From Intestinicryptomonas porci (GTDB taxonomy: Bacteria; Verrucomicrobiota; Verrucomicrobiia; Opitutales; Intestinicryptomonadaceae), in NCBI RefSeq assembly GCF_033971905.1, contig NZ_JALBUT010000007.1, forward strand, positions 62,001-126,000: a stretch of DNA of 64,000 nucleotides, read 5' to 3'. The first letter of the stretch is position 1. Each line of letters begins with the position of its first letter. The notes under the pieces are model-generated. The model was not told the origin of the DNA, did no database searches, and was given only the letters and a program-made list of their open reading frames with translations. Below are positions 24,113 to 33,754 of this stretch, in pieces. The position numbers and the translations under genes are program-made.

Positions 24113-25582
24113 TCAATCAGTGCCGATATTTGCGGTGAGCCCGCCAACCGAATGCGCAAGATGCGCCACGCTTGTAGCCACATAAGATTCGGCGTTCACC
24201 TTCTGCTGGCGCGCCTGCGACAAAAGCGACTGAGAGTTCAAAAGGTCGGTAAGAGTGCTTACGCCGTTATCGTAGGCGGTTTTTGTCGCCTCGTATGCTT
24301 CGAGGCTCGCCTTGACTGCCGCTTTCGTGCTTTCAAGCTGTTTTAGCGCACTCTTATAAGCGTAATAGCTCGACCACACATTTGCGACGACTTCTATTTG
24401 AGCCTGCTTCAATTCCTGCGCCGCCGCGCGTTCCTTTGCCTGTGCGCTTATAAGTTCGTATTTGCGCGTAAAGCCGTCAAACAAATCCCAAGTGAGCACT
24501 GCGGCAACGGAATAATTGTTGCTTGGCGTATGGTAGTAGCGGTCGTTTGCAAAATCGCCCCATTCGAAAGAGCCTTTTGTGCCGATTTTGGGAAGATAGT
24601 CAAGCTTGTCTGCCTGGGTTGTTTTTTGGGCGGCGGCGTAATTTGCGTATGAAGCCAAAACGTCTTGGCGGGATTTCAAGGCAGACGCCATCAGGTCTTC
24701 AACCCGCTTTTGCGCCTCTGAACTTTCGGGAATTGATATTTTGTTTGAAATTTTTAAATCATGCGTGATTTCAATGCCCAAAACGCGCGCGAGATTCGCC
24801 CTTGCCTCTTCGACAGACGCCCTTGCCGATTCCAGCGAATATTCGGCATTTTTTGAATTTGCCAAAGCCCTGAGCGCGTCCTGCTTGTTGCCTACGGAAT
24901 TTTTAAACCTGGCGTCGGCGGCCTCGTACGCGCTTTTCGCGTCGTCAAGATTGGCTTTTGCGGTTCTTACAGACGCCATCGCATTATAGAAATTAAAATA
25001 AGCGACGTAAACGTTCAAAACCATATCCTGCAAGCTTTGGTTATAGCTGAAATTTGCCGCCCTCAATGCGTCGCGCGCCGCGGAAGACCGGCTTTCGCGC
25101 TTTCCGAAGTCAAACAAAAGCCAGTTTATGTCCAAAGATGCGCCGTAACCCGTATCCCAAAACGTGCCGACTGCGTAATTTACGACCGAAATCTGGCGTG
25201 TCTTCTGCCTGTAAACGTTTGCCCCGACGCTGACGGACGGATAATACTGCGCGTCAACTTTTCCCTTCTGCGCGGCGTAAACTTTCGCGGAAAACCAATA
25301 TCCGCGGGTTGCAGTGTTGTTTTCAAGCGCAATGTCAATCAAGTCTTCAAGGCTCAGCACCTTGCCCGCAATCAGCTTTTCAGCCGCGCACAAGGCCTCT
25401 TCCTGATTTTCCACAATTCCGTCAGTTTGAATTTGGGACGGGCGGTAATAGGTTTCGGGCATTGCGTCGGATGGAGCTTTCCAAAACTTGGTAGGATTTT
25501 TCGCCACCTGACTGTCAACCGAGCAGGCCACAAGAGCCACGGTTGAAAGCGCAAGAGATATTTTAAGAAAAAAGTCTTTCAT
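24113..25582 (-). CDS. TolC-type outer membrane efflux lipoprotein (RND operon)
   Basis: 489 residues. The N terminus has a lipoprotein signal with lipobox LVAC (cysteine 20), as in OprM/NodT-type channels. The body shows the two long helical hairpin repeats of the TolC/OMF family (NVYVAYFNFYNAMASVRTAKANLDDAKSAY...; NVWSSYYAYKSALKQLESTKAAV...), which form the periplasmic tunnel. It is the outer membrane exit duct for the RND pump encoded nine bases upstream and the last gene of the adaptor-pump-channel operon. Confidence 0.93.
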   Translation of the reverse strand: MKDFFLKISLALSTVALVACSVDSQVAKNPTKFWKAPSDAMPETYYRPSQIQTDGIVENQEEALCAAEKLIAGKVLSLEDLIDIALENNTATRGYWFSAKVYAAQKGKVDAQYYPSVSVGANVYRQKTRQISVVNYAVGTFWDTGYGASLDINWLLFDFGKRESRSSAARDALRAANFSYNQSLQDMVLNVYVAYFNFYNAMASVRTAKANLDDAKSAYEAADARFKNSVGNKQDALRALANSKNAEYSLESARASVEEARANLARVLGIEITHDLKISNKISIPESSEAQKRVEDLMASALKSRQDVLASYANYAAAQKTTQADKLDYLPKIGTKGSFEWGDFANDRYYHTPSNNYSVAAVLTWDLFDGFTRKYELISAQAKERAAAQELKQAQIEVVANVWSSYYAYKSALKQLESTKAAVKASLEAYEATKTAYDNGVSTLTDLLNSQSLLSQARQQKVNAESYVATSVAHLAHSVGGLTANIGTD

Positions 25583-25591
25583 ATAAATTCC

Positions 25592-28500
25592 TTAATCATT
25601 CAGATTGCCTCTCGCAAAGAAGGGGATTTTGTCGAAAACATTGCGCTGAAGCTTGTCAATCCACAAGTACACGACAGGGGTTATGTAAAGAGTTATGATT
25701 TGCGAGAAAATCAAGCCGCCTACAACAACGACGCCAAGCGGTATTCTGCTTTCCGCGTCCGCCTTGCCCCAACCGAGAGCAATCGGAAGCATGCCCATGA
25801 GAGCCGCAAAAGTCGTCATTATAATTGGGCGGAAACGCTCCATACACGCGGTGTGCACGGCGTCTTCGGGGCTCATGCCCCTCTCTTCGCCCGCTATCGC
25901 GAAGTCAACAACCAAAATACCGTTTTTCTTAACGATGCCCATAAGCATGAATATGCCGATAATCGAATATACCGATAGCTGGTAGCCGAAGAAGTAGAGG
26001 CACGCAAAGCCGCCCACAACCGCAATCGGCAAGGCAATCAAAACGGTAATCGGGTGCAAATAGCTTTCGTACAATATGCCCAAAATGACATACATGACGA
26101 AAATCGCGACTATCGCCAATATCACAAGGCTTTTGATTGTCTCGGAGAAAGTTACGGCTTCGCCGACAAACTTGCCGTCAACACCTTCGGGCAAGACTTC
26201 GTCCGCGATGGGATTTAGCCAATTCATGACATCTCCAATGGCAACGCCTTCCGCCAAGTCGAATGAAATGGTTACAGACGGGAAGTTGTCGATATGGTTT
26301 ACCGACACAGGCGCGAGAGTCGTGCTGGTTGTTGCAATGGAGCTAAACGGCACCAAGTTTGAAATATTGTACGCAGAAGACGCGATTTCATCGGAGCCAA
26401 TCGGAGTTATCGGCATTCCCGAAGTGACGTAAGTGTCGGGAGCGAAGAACAAAGATTCGGCATTTGCGATAAACGACCTTTCGTCGGCATTGGCTTCCAA
26501 AATAGACCAATACTGGTTAAACGTGGATTTTATTAAATAGAAGTAAAACTTCGCGTAAGAATCCCTGAAAGCGGAAGAAAAATTGTCCGCGCTGACGCCG
26601 AGCATTGACGCATGCTCCCTGTCGAGATGCAAATTAAGCTGCGGATTATCCAAGTACATGTCGGAAGATATTGATGAAAAATACGTTCCGTACTTTTGAT
26701 ACATCCTCGCCATCAGCTTGCCTGCGGCGGCGTAAAGCTCGTTTGAATCCATTGAAGTTATAGCGAACTGGTACTTGCCCTGCTGGGTCGAAACCGCGCC
26801 CGTTGAAATTTCCAAAGTCGGCTCAGCGTGCAAAAGCATTACAACGCCGGGTATCAAAGACGCCCTTGCGTTTATTCCGCTTACGACTTCGTTTATGGGC
26901 TTGCGGTCTTTTTTGTCCTTCAAGACAGTGAAGACTATGCCCATGTTGCTATTCATAAAACCCGAAAAGCCCGAAACCGCAATGGCGTCGTTTACAGCAG
27001 GCTCCGACTTCAACACCTCAAAAACATTGTCTTGAAGCCTGCTGATTTCTTTGGGAGAACTCTTGGTTGACGCTACAAAAACGCCAGTCGCAAATCCGCT
27101 GTCGCCTTCGGGGAAAAACGTCTTAGGCAATACAGACGCAAAATACACGGTGCCCCAGAAGCAAAGAACAATCACAAGAAGCGTCAAAACATTCTGCCTA
27201 AGCATCCAGCGCAATGTCGGAGAGTAAATTTTAAGAAATGCGCTTTCCAAGCGGTGCGCCATTTTTTCGATTTTGGTTTTTGAATTCGGGTCCTTGCTGC
27301 GCGGCTGCAACATTCTCGAACACATCATCGGAGTAAGCGTAAGGCTCACCACGCCCGACATTATGGTGGCGGCAACAATAGTGATTGAAAACTCCTTAAA
27401 AACCCTTCCCACAATGCCCGACATAAAGACAAGCGGAATGAAAACTGCCGCAAGGGAAAGCGTCATGCTCAAAATCGTGAAACTGATTTCCCTTGCGGAA
27501 GCGAAAGTAGCCTGCGTCGGAGTTTCGGAAAAGTCCTCCATTCTGCGCACCGTGTTTTCCAAAAACACGATTGCGTCGTCAACCAAAAAGCCTATCGCCA
27601 TCGTAAGCCCCATAAGGGACAAATTGTTGAGCGAAAAGCCGAATGCGTTCATCAAAATAAAAGTCAAAACCAAAGAAAACGGAAGCGCGATGGCGGGCAC
27701 AAGAGTGTCCCTTATTCTTCCCAAGAACAAAAATATGATTACGACAACCAGTATAAATGCTATAATAATTGTCTCTTCAACGTCCTCAATGTTGTCGAGA
27801 ATAAGCTGCGAGCGGTCGTAAGTCTGGGAAATTTTCATGGAAGACGGAATTTGCGCTTCAATTTCCTTAATTTTTTCCCTTACCGCCGCCACGGTTGAAA
27901 TTGCGTTGCCGGTGGAAGTTTTGCGAATGCCCAAAATAACGGAGCTTGCGACATTCTGGTCTATGCCAAGGCTGTTGCGCGAAAAGAAAGACTTGTTCCA
28001 AGTGTCGTACTGCAAGCCGTCTATAACTTTCGCGACATCGCGCAAAAACACGGGAATGCCGTCCTTGTAAGAAATTATAATTTTTTCATAGTCTGCGGCG
28101 TAGTTTAGCTGCGTGTCGGGCAAAATTATGAACTGGTTGTTCGGGCCTTCAAGGTTGCCCGCGCCGTACATGTTCGTCGTGCGGGACAAAGCCGCGCGAA
28201 GCTCCGACATGGTTATGCCCATGTTGAAAAGCTTTTGCATGTCGGCTTCAACACGCACAGCGCGCGGAGCCGCATAAACATCGACCTTTGAAACACCGTC
28301 TATCATGGAAATCTTCTGCGCGATTTCAGCAAAAGCGTATTCGTAAAGCTGCCCTTCAGTCATTGAGTCGCTCAAAACAGAAAGAAGCAATATCGGCATG
28401 TCGTTGGGGTTGTCCTTTGAAAACGACGGTTGGGACGGGAGGTCTGACGGCAAGTTGCCGGTCGCCCTTTGGATTGCCGACTGCACGTCTGTTGCCGCAG

Positions 28501-28828
28501 CGTCAATACTCTTTGACAAATTAAACTGCAAGACGATTTCTGTCGCGCCGAAAGAATTGTTTGAAGTAATCATCTCAATCCCCGGAATTTGCATAAACTG
28601 CTGTTCCAAGGGGGAGGCGATGTTTGTCGCCATGATTGTCGGATTTGCACCCGGATAAGACGCGGTAACCTGAATTACGGGATAATCGACGCCGGGCAAA
28701 TCGTTTACGGGCATCGCCTTGTAGGAGTATATCCCGAAAAGCAGGGCCGAAAGCGCAAGCAACATCGTCATTACCGGACGCTTTATGAATATGTCCGACA
28801 CCGACTTTTTGTCGTTTAAACTGCTCAT
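25592..28828 (-). CDS. RND family multidrug/solute efflux pump, inner membrane subunit
   Basis: 1078 residues, the normal length for HAE1-type RND transporters, with the duplicated plan of six transmembrane helices and large periplasmic loops per half. It starts VSDIFIKRPVMTMLLALSALLFG and has the porter motif ASYPGANPTIMATNIASPLEQQF. LMGLTMAIGFLVDDAIVFLEN carries the two adjacent aspartates of the proton relay in helix 4. The drug substrate cannot be predicted. It sits between the adaptor (15 bp upstream) and the TolC-type channel (9 bp downstream). Confidence 0.95.
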   Translation of the reverse strand: MSSLNDKKSVSDIFIKRPVMTMLLALSALLFGIYSYKAMPVNDLPGVDYPVIQVTASYPGANPTIMATNIASPLEQQFMQIPGIEMITSNNSFGATEIVLQFNLSKSIDAAATDVQSAIQRATGNLPSDLPSQPSFSKDNPNDMPILLLSVLSDSMTEGQLYEYAFAEIAQKISMIDGVSKVDVYAAPRAVRVEADMQKLFNMGITMSELRAALSRTTNMYGAGNLEGPNNQFIILPDTQLNYAADYEKIIISYKDGIPVFLRDVAKVIDGLQYDTWNKSFFSRNSLGIDQNVASSVILGIRKTSTGNAISTVAAVREKIKEIEAQIPSSMKISQTYDRSQLILDNIEDVEETIIIAFILVVVIIFLFLGRIRDTLVPAIALPFSLVLTFILMNAFGFSLNNLSLMGLTMAIGFLVDDAIVFLENTVRRMEDFSETPTQATFASAREISFTILSMTLSLAAVFIPLVFMSGIVGRVFKEFSITIVAATIMSGVVSLTLTPMMCSRMLQPRSKDPNSKTKIEKMAHRLESAFLKIYSPTLRWMLRQNVLTLLVIVLCFWGTVYFASVLPKTFFPEGDSGFATGVFVASTKSSPKEISRLQDNVFEVLKSEPAVNDAIAVSGFSGFMNSNMGIVFTVLKDKKDRKPINEVVSGINARASLIPGVVMLLHAEPTLEISTGAVSTQQGKYQFAITSMDSNELYAAAGKLMARMYQKYGTYFSSISSDMYLDNPQLNLHLDREHASMLGVSADNFSSAFRDSYAKFYFYLIKSTFNQYWSILEANADERSFIANAESLFFAPDTYVTSGMPITPIGSDEIASSAYNISNLVPFSSIATTSTTLAPVSVNHIDNFPSVTISFDLAEGVAIGDVMNWLNPIADEVLPEGVDGKFVGEAVTFSETIKSLVILAIVAIFVMYVILGILYESYLHPITVLIALPIAVVGGFACLYFFGYQLSVYSIIGIFMLMGIVKKNGILVVDFAIAGEERGMSPEDAVHTACMERFRPIIMTTFAALMGMLPIALGWGKADAESRIPLGVVVVGGLIFSQIITLYITPVVYLWIDKLQRNVFDKIPFFARGNLND

Positions 28829-28843
28829 GAAAAACTCCCTCTC

Positions 28844-30109
28844 TTATTTTTCCGACGGAGCGGATTTTTGGGATTTAAAATCTATTTCTGCCTTTTGAAC
28901 GGTCACTTGCCCCAAAAATTCCTTGATTTTCACAGGGTCTGCAATCGGCTTTCCGTCTTCGGCAATGGGAATGCCCTGCGGAGTTGAAGCATATGCAAGA
29001 GCCCCGTCGGCAACCCTGAGCTGTCCATACATCACGACTTTATCGCCCTTCTGAAGCCCTTCAACCAAATAGTTTCCATCGGGATAAAGCTGCCCTACTT
29101 TTACCTGAACCTTTGAAATCTTGTAAAGCGCACCTTCCGCCTTTTTCGCGACATAAACGAAATGCCCGACGTTGTCCACCTGTATTGCGGCATTCGGAAC
29201 CAAAACGGCATTTTCGATTTTTTTCAGATTTAAAATAACCTTCACGGGCTGGTCGGGCCAAAAAACCAAATCTTTGTTGTCTAAAACCGCCCTCAAAACC
29301 AAAGTTGACGACGAATAGCGCGAACGGTTTTCGACCGCCTCAACCCTCGCCTTTGCACTGCGCTTTTGCGAAACCTTGTCGGCGACATAGGAAACGTCAA
29401 GCTCCAAGCCGTCGGGGCTGTTTTTCATTGCCGACTGAACTTCAAAATGCCTTGCGGCGGGAATAAAGAAGTCAACGTAAAGCTTGCGGGTTTCTTCAAT
29501 GGTGGTAATCATTGAAGAGGCATTGTTGGCGTTTACGATGTTGCCCAAGTCTATGTTGAAAAAGCCCGCCTTGCCCGAAATCGGGGCGCGGACGTCGCAC
29601 CAGTTCAAATTGATTTTTGCAAGCTCCAAATCGGCTTCCGCGCTCTTTAACGCCGCTTCGTCCGACTGCACCTTTGAAACCAACGCATCATATGTCTGCT
29701 TTGAAACGAAATCCTGCTCGGCAAGCTTTTTGTTGCGCTGCATGTCGAGAGTGTCGATTTTAAGCTGAGACTTCGCCATCTCAACCTGCGCCTCTGCCGC
29801 GAGAACATTTGCGCGGTACCTGCTCTTGTCTATTTCAGCGAGAATATCGCCCTCTTTTACATAGTCGCCCTGCTTGAAATTGATTTTTACAATCTGCCCC
29901 GTGACCTGCGGCACAACCTTGACGCTCTTAAAAGAATTTACCGTGCCCAAAGTGTCTATGAAGGAAAAGACATCTTGTTGGACTACATCTCCCAAAACCA
30001 CTGCGGCGGGGGGGATTTGGCGCGTCTGCTGCGCTTTTTTTGCGCATCCTGAAAGCGCGGTTAAGACTGCTGCAAAGACCAATGCAATACTAAGTGTGTT
30101 CTTTATCAT
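28844..30109 (-). CDS. RND efflux periplasmic adaptor (membrane fusion) lipoprotein
   Basis: 421 residues with a lipobox LSGC (cysteine 22), so it is probably an inner-membrane-anchored periplasmic lipoprotein of the AcrA/MexA class. It shows the split biotinyl-lipoyl domain (VVPQVTGQIVKINFKQGDYVKEGDILAEID and later NWCDVRAPISGKAGFFNIDLG), the alpha-hairpin between the two halves, and a beta-barrel and membrane-proximal region. First gene of the efflux operon. No TetR or other dedicated repressor is beside it. Confidence 0.94.
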   Translation of the reverse strand: MIKNTLSIALVFAAVLTALSGCAKKAQQTRQIPPAAVVLGDVVQQDVFSFIDTLGTVNSFKSVKVVPQVTGQIVKINFKQGDYVKEGDILAEIDKSRYRANVLAAEAQVEMAKSQLKIDTLDMQRNKKLAEQDFVSKQTYDALVSKVQSDEAALKSAEADLELAKINLNWCDVRAPISGKAGFFNIDLGNIVNANNASSMITTIEETRKLYVDFFIPAARHFEVQSAMKNSPDGLELDVSYVADKVSQKRSAKARVEAVENRSRYSSSTLVLRAVLDNKDLVFWPDQPVKVILNLKKIENAVLVPNAAIQVDNVGHFVYVAKKAEGALYKISKVQVKVGQLYPDGNYLVEGLQKGDKVVMYGQLRVADGALAYASTPQGIPIAEDGKPIADPVKIKEFLGQVTVQKAEIDFKSQKSAPSEK

Positions 30110-30307
30110 AAAAAAGCTTCCATTTTGTATGGATTAAATAAAGCCATTTTTAATTTTATAAAAATAGTTCTTTTATCTCGATTGAATTAGGCAAAATTGT
30201 CAACCATAATATATGTCTTAGATAAATCATATCGTCCGCAAATGAAAAGAATATACATTAAAATATTGCTTTTTTCTCAAATTTGTTTTGGCTAATTTTT
30301 AAGACAA

Positions 30308-31447
30308 ATGGGAACGCTCCACAAATACATATTTAAACAGCTGCTCGGCGTATCGGCAATGACGGTCGGTCTGTTTGTTTTCGTGCTGGTAATAGGCAAC
30401 GTCATAAAGGACGTAATGGGCGAGCTGGCGTCGGGCAAAATAGATTTTGGCATTTTCGCGTACACAATCGCCTTGATAATCCCCGCAATAATCCCCTACG
30501 CAATGCCGATGGGCGTATTGACCGCCATACTGCTCGTCTTCGGCAGAATGTCTGCGCAAAGCGAAATCGTGGCGATAAAGGCTTCGGGGCGTTCAATTTG
30601 GGATATTTCAGCCCCCGTGTTCTTCTTGGCGATATTAGCGTCGCTGTTTTCGGTAGGCATAAATTTTTACTACGCCCCCATGGCGCGCTTCGCCTACAAA
30701 TCAATACTAAAAAACGCGATTGCCGAAAATCCCCTGCAATTCATAAAGCCCGGAACTTTTGTCCGCGAATTTCCGGGATTCGTGATTTATTCAGATTCCG
30801 CGGAAGGCAACACTCTCAAAAACTTCCGCATTTGGGAGCTTGACAAATCAGGAGAAGTCAAAACTTCGACTATCGCAAAAACGGCAAACTTAACCTACGA
30901 CGAAAATACTGACGCCATAGTTCTCACCTTAAACAACGCCTCGTCCGACATACGCAGAAAATCCGACTCTGAAAATTTTTCAAAGCCCGTATATACCGCA
31001 AAGTTTGAAAAGGCTTCAGTAAGCTTAAACCTTGCCGAAATTTTGGGAACAAACAAACAGCGCAAAAAACTTGCCTACATGACATTCAACGAGCTGATGA
31101 AAGCCCGCTTTACCTACAACCCGAAAAAATTGCCCGAAACGCCCGAAAACATGCTCCGAAACAGAATGAAGGTGCAAATCCAAATCCAGCAAAATTTTGC
31201 AATGGCGTTTTCGATTTTCGCGATGGTAATTCTTGCCGTCCCTCTCGGCATAAAGGCTCAGCGCACCGAAACTTTCGCAAACCTCGCAATGGCGCTCGCG
31301 CTCGCTCTCGGATACTATCTGCTCATGGTCTTGATTTCGTGGCTTGAAAAATTCCCGAATCTGCGCCCCGATATTTTAATTTGGATACCCAACCTTCTCT
31401 TCCTTGCGCTCGGATTGGTTTTGCTTAAAAGAGCGTCCAAAAACTGA
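30308..31447 (+). CDS. LptF/LptG family lipopolysaccharide export permease
   Basis: 379 residues of the YjgP/YjgQ family: three N-terminal transmembrane helices (start MGTLHKYIFKQLLGVSAMTVGLFVF), a periplasmic beta-jellyroll of about 180 residues, and three C-terminal helices. IPYAMPMGVLTAILLVFGRMSAQSEIVAIKASG is the family's most conserved stretch. The protein couples the LptB ATPase to LPS extraction toward LptC and LptA. Only one permease is encoded here; the F/G partner must lie elsewhere, so I give no letter. It ends in a terminator shared with convergent argH. Confidence 0.92.
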   Translation: MGTLHKYIFKQLLGVSAMTVGLFVFVLVIGNVIKDVMGELASGKIDFGIFAYTIALIIPAIIPYAMPMGVLTAILLVFGRMSAQSEIVAIKASGRSIWDISAPVFFLAILASLFSVGINFYYAPMARFAYKSILKNAIAENPLQFIKPGTFVREFPGFVIYSDSAEGNTLKNFRIWELDKSGEVKTSTIAKTANLTYDENTDAIVLTLNNASSDIRRKSDSENFSKPVYTAKFEKASVSLNLAEILGTNKQRKKLAYMTFNELMKARFTYNPKKLPETPENMLRNRMKVQIQIQQNFAMAFSIFAMVILAVPLGIKAQRTETFANLAMALALALGYYLLMVLISWLEKFPNLRPDILIWIPNLLFLALGLVLLKRASKN

Positions 31448-31460
31448 TTTTGCAAGGTGC

Positions 31461-31491
31461 AAAAAAAACGGGACAAACGCCCCGTTTTTTT
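31461..31491. terminator. Bidirectional terminator between the Lpt permease gene and argH
   Basis: An A-run and ACGGG pair with CCCGT and a T-run across an eight-base loop between two convergent genes. Confidence 0.85.
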
Positions 31492-31503
31492 ATTTGCATA
31501 AAA

Positions 31504-32916
31504 CTACTTTGAAAGAATTTTAAGCCAATGGGCAATGCGCCTTGCCGTCTGCTTCTTCCCCGGCATACCGACTTTTTCGCGCATCGCTATCGCCCGCTTC
31601 AAGTCAAAAACGCTTTTCCAGTCGTCGCCCAAAAATTCGCAGACTTCCCTCGCTTCCTTGTCGCCAAGCTCGTTTATGGGAGTTTTTGTTTTTTCAGAAA
31701 GAGCGACCAACGCCCCGACATAGTGGTGCGCCTTTCTAAATGGAACACCGCGCATTACAAGATAGTCCGCCAAATCCGTCGCAAGCAAAAGCGGGTCGGA
31801 AACCGCCTCGGCGCATTTCTTCGCGTTAAATTCGATTTCCGAAACCGCGCCTGCAAGAACGTCAAGGCAAATCATAATCTGCTCGTAAGAATCGAATATC
31901 GCAGGCTTGTCTTCCTGCAAATCGCGGTTATACGTCAAAGGCAGACCTTTCACGAGCGTAAAAAGCGTATTCATGTTGCCGATAATCCTCGCGCTCTTTC
32001 CGCGCAAAAGCTCGAAAGAGTCCGGATTTTTCTTTTGCGGCATCAAGGAAGAACCCGTTGTGAAAGCGTCGGGAAGCTTTACGAAAGAAAATTCGGAAGT
32101 ATTCCAAATTATGACGTCTTCGGCAATGCGCGAAAAATGCGCCGCCATAATCGAACAAGCCGATGCAAATTCCAAAAACACGTCCCTGTCCGAAACGGCG
32201 TCCATGCTGTTTTGGGTGAGAACCGCCCTTCCCCTTGAATCTGTAAAGCCCATGATTTCAGCGGAAATCTCGCGGTTTATGGGAAGAGTTGTTCCCGCAA
32301 TCGCGCCCGAACCCAAAGGGGATACGTTCGCCGATTCATATACGTTTTGAAAGCGTTTAAAGTCCCTGTAAAGCATTTCAGTCCACGCCAATATGTGGTG
32401 CGCGGCACTGACGGGCTGAGCCCTCTGCAAATGCGTATATCCGGGAATGAAAACGTCCGCGTTGCCCTTTGCAAGATTTACAAAAACATTCAAAAGAGCC
32501 TCGATTTTGTCCTGCACCTTCAAGCATGCGCTTTTGAAAAAGAGGCGCATGTCGGTTGCAACCTGATCGTTGCGGCTTCGCCCCGTATGAAGCTTTGCGG
32601 CGGCGGGGGCAATTTTTGTAAGAGCCTGCTCGATATTCATGTGCACGTCTTCAAGAGCGGTGTCCCATTTGAATTTGCCCTCGCTTATCAAGTCGGAAAT
32701 TTTGTTTAATCCGTTTAAAATCTCGCTGCATTCTTCTTCTGTTATGATGCCGCAGCTTGCGAGCATTTCAGCCTGGGCACAAGAGCCCTGAATGTCGAAA
32801 TACGCAAGCTTTCTGTCAAACGACACCGATTCGCCGAACCTAAGCATAAGCTCGCTCGGAGCCTCTGAAAATCTGCCGCCCCAGCTTGCCTGTTTACAGT
32901 CTTTTGTCTTTTTCAT
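31504..32916 (-). CDS. argH: Argininosuccinate lyase
   Basis: 470 residues. Last step of arginine synthesis: argininosuccinate to arginine and fumarate. It starts with ASWGGRFSEAPSELML, shows HTGRSRNDQVATDMRLF and GYTHLQRAQPVS (catalytic His region), and has the superfamily signature GSSLMPQKKNPDSFE with the flexible catalytic Ser loop. Family-typical length. No argG is adjacent; 38 bp separate it from the upstream membrane protein gene on the same strand. Confidence 0.97.
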   Translation of the reverse strand: MKKTKDCKQASWGGRFSEAPSELMLRFGESVSFDRKLAYFDIQGSCAQAEMLASCGIITEEECSEILNGLNKISDLISEGKFKWDTALEDVHMNIEQALTKIAPAAAKLHTGRSRNDQVATDMRLFFKSACLKVQDKIEALLNVFVNLAKGNADVFIPGYTHLQRAQPVSAAHHILAWTEMLYRDFKRFQNVYESANVSPLGSGAIAGTTLPINREISAEIMGFTDSRGRAVLTQNSMDAVSDRDVFLEFASACSIMAAHFSRIAEDVIIWNTSEFSFVKLPDAFTTGSSLMPQKKNPDSFELLRGKSARIIGNMNTLFTLVKGLPLTYNRDLQEDKPAIFDSYEQIMICLDVLAGAVSEIEFNAKKCAEAVSDPLLLATDLADYLVMRGVPFRKAHHYVGALVALSEKTKTPINELGDKEAREVCEFLGDDWKSVFDLKRAIAMREKVGMPGKKQTARRIAHWLKILSK

Positions 32917-32954
32917 GATTACAAATAAATTTAAGCCTCAAATTTTTACAAGTT

Positions 32955-33572
32955 TTATTTAAAACGCCAATGCCACTTTATGGTGCACGCCCTGATTGCA
33001 AAAACAACTATCCCCGAAAGAATGGGCATTGAAGTAAGCCACAAAACAAAAAGCCCCGCAAGAGCGGCCGATGCGTAAAATTCGCCCCTGAAAATAAACG
33101 GCTGGCGCGTAAGGCATATGTCGCGCAAAAATCCCCCGCCGCAACCGGTTAAAACTCCCATCAAAACGGCGATTTCAACACTGCCCGAAGTCTCGATTCC
33201 AATCATGTACCCCTGCACCGCGAAAAGCGAAAGCCCCACGGCGTCGAACCAGTTTACGATGTTTTCACGGCGCGCAAGCCGCTTGCCGAATATGTAAAAA
33301 ACAAGAGATGTCAAAAAGCAAATGTTTAGCGAATACAAATATTTGTCGTGAAGCCAAAAGACGTTTCTGCCCAAAATAAGGTCGCGTACAGTTCCCCCGC
33401 CTATTCCCGCAACCGCTCCGACGATAAAGCACCCGATCGGGTCCAAATCCTTTTTCAATGCGGCGATGGCACCCGAAGCGGCAAATGCCACCAAGCCCAA
33501 AACTTCGATTGCAATTACAATGTTTTCGGGCTTTGCCGCAAGTTCGGCAATATCTTTTAGCGAAAAATCCAT
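32955..33572 (-). CDS. TRIC/UPF0126 family membrane protein (YadS type)
   Basis: 205 residues with seven predicted helices built from two homologous halves. Each half has the glycine-rich hallmark: AVAGIGGGTVRDLILGR and LTGCGGGFLRDICLTR. Bacterial members are homologous to trimeric intracellular cation channels; some have been linked to glycine transport. The substrate here is unknown. It lies just upstream of argH on the same strand and divergent from the GntR-type regulator. Confidence 0.9.
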   Translation of the reverse strand: MDFSLKDIAELAAKPENIVIAIEVLGLVAFAASGAIAALKKDLDPIGCFIVGAVAGIGGGTVRDLILGRNVFWLHDKYLYSLNICFLTSLVFYIFGKRLARRENIVNWFDAVGLSLFAVQGYMIGIETSGSVEIAVLMGVLTGCGGGFLRDICLTRQPFIFRGEFYASAALAGLFVLWLTSMPILSGIVVFAIRACTIKWHWRFK

Positions 33573-33670
33573 CTCTATTTTTATTTGCCGAAATTAAACG
33601 CGATAAAAATAAAAAACACAATTTCAATCTTCATTTCCCGATGTTTTTTGGAAAAATGAAAGCCATATTA

Positions 33671-33721
33671 AACTGTTATGCGTTTTTGCTTGCAATTTGG
33701 AACAGTACGACCATAACAGTT
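33671..33721. promoter_or_regulatory. Inverted repeat upstream of the GntR-LacI regulator, candidate operator pair
   Basis: AACTGTTATG (33671-33680) and its exact reverse complement CATAACAGTT (33712-33721) are 41 bp apart start to start, about four helical turns, ending 33 bp before the regulator's ATG. A third AACAGT lies between them at 33701. Such spaced sites suit a dimeric repressor that loops its own promoter; autoregulation is inference. Confidence 0.45.
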
Positions 33722-33754
33722 GTTTTTACACAAAAAACAAAAGTTTGACTTGAT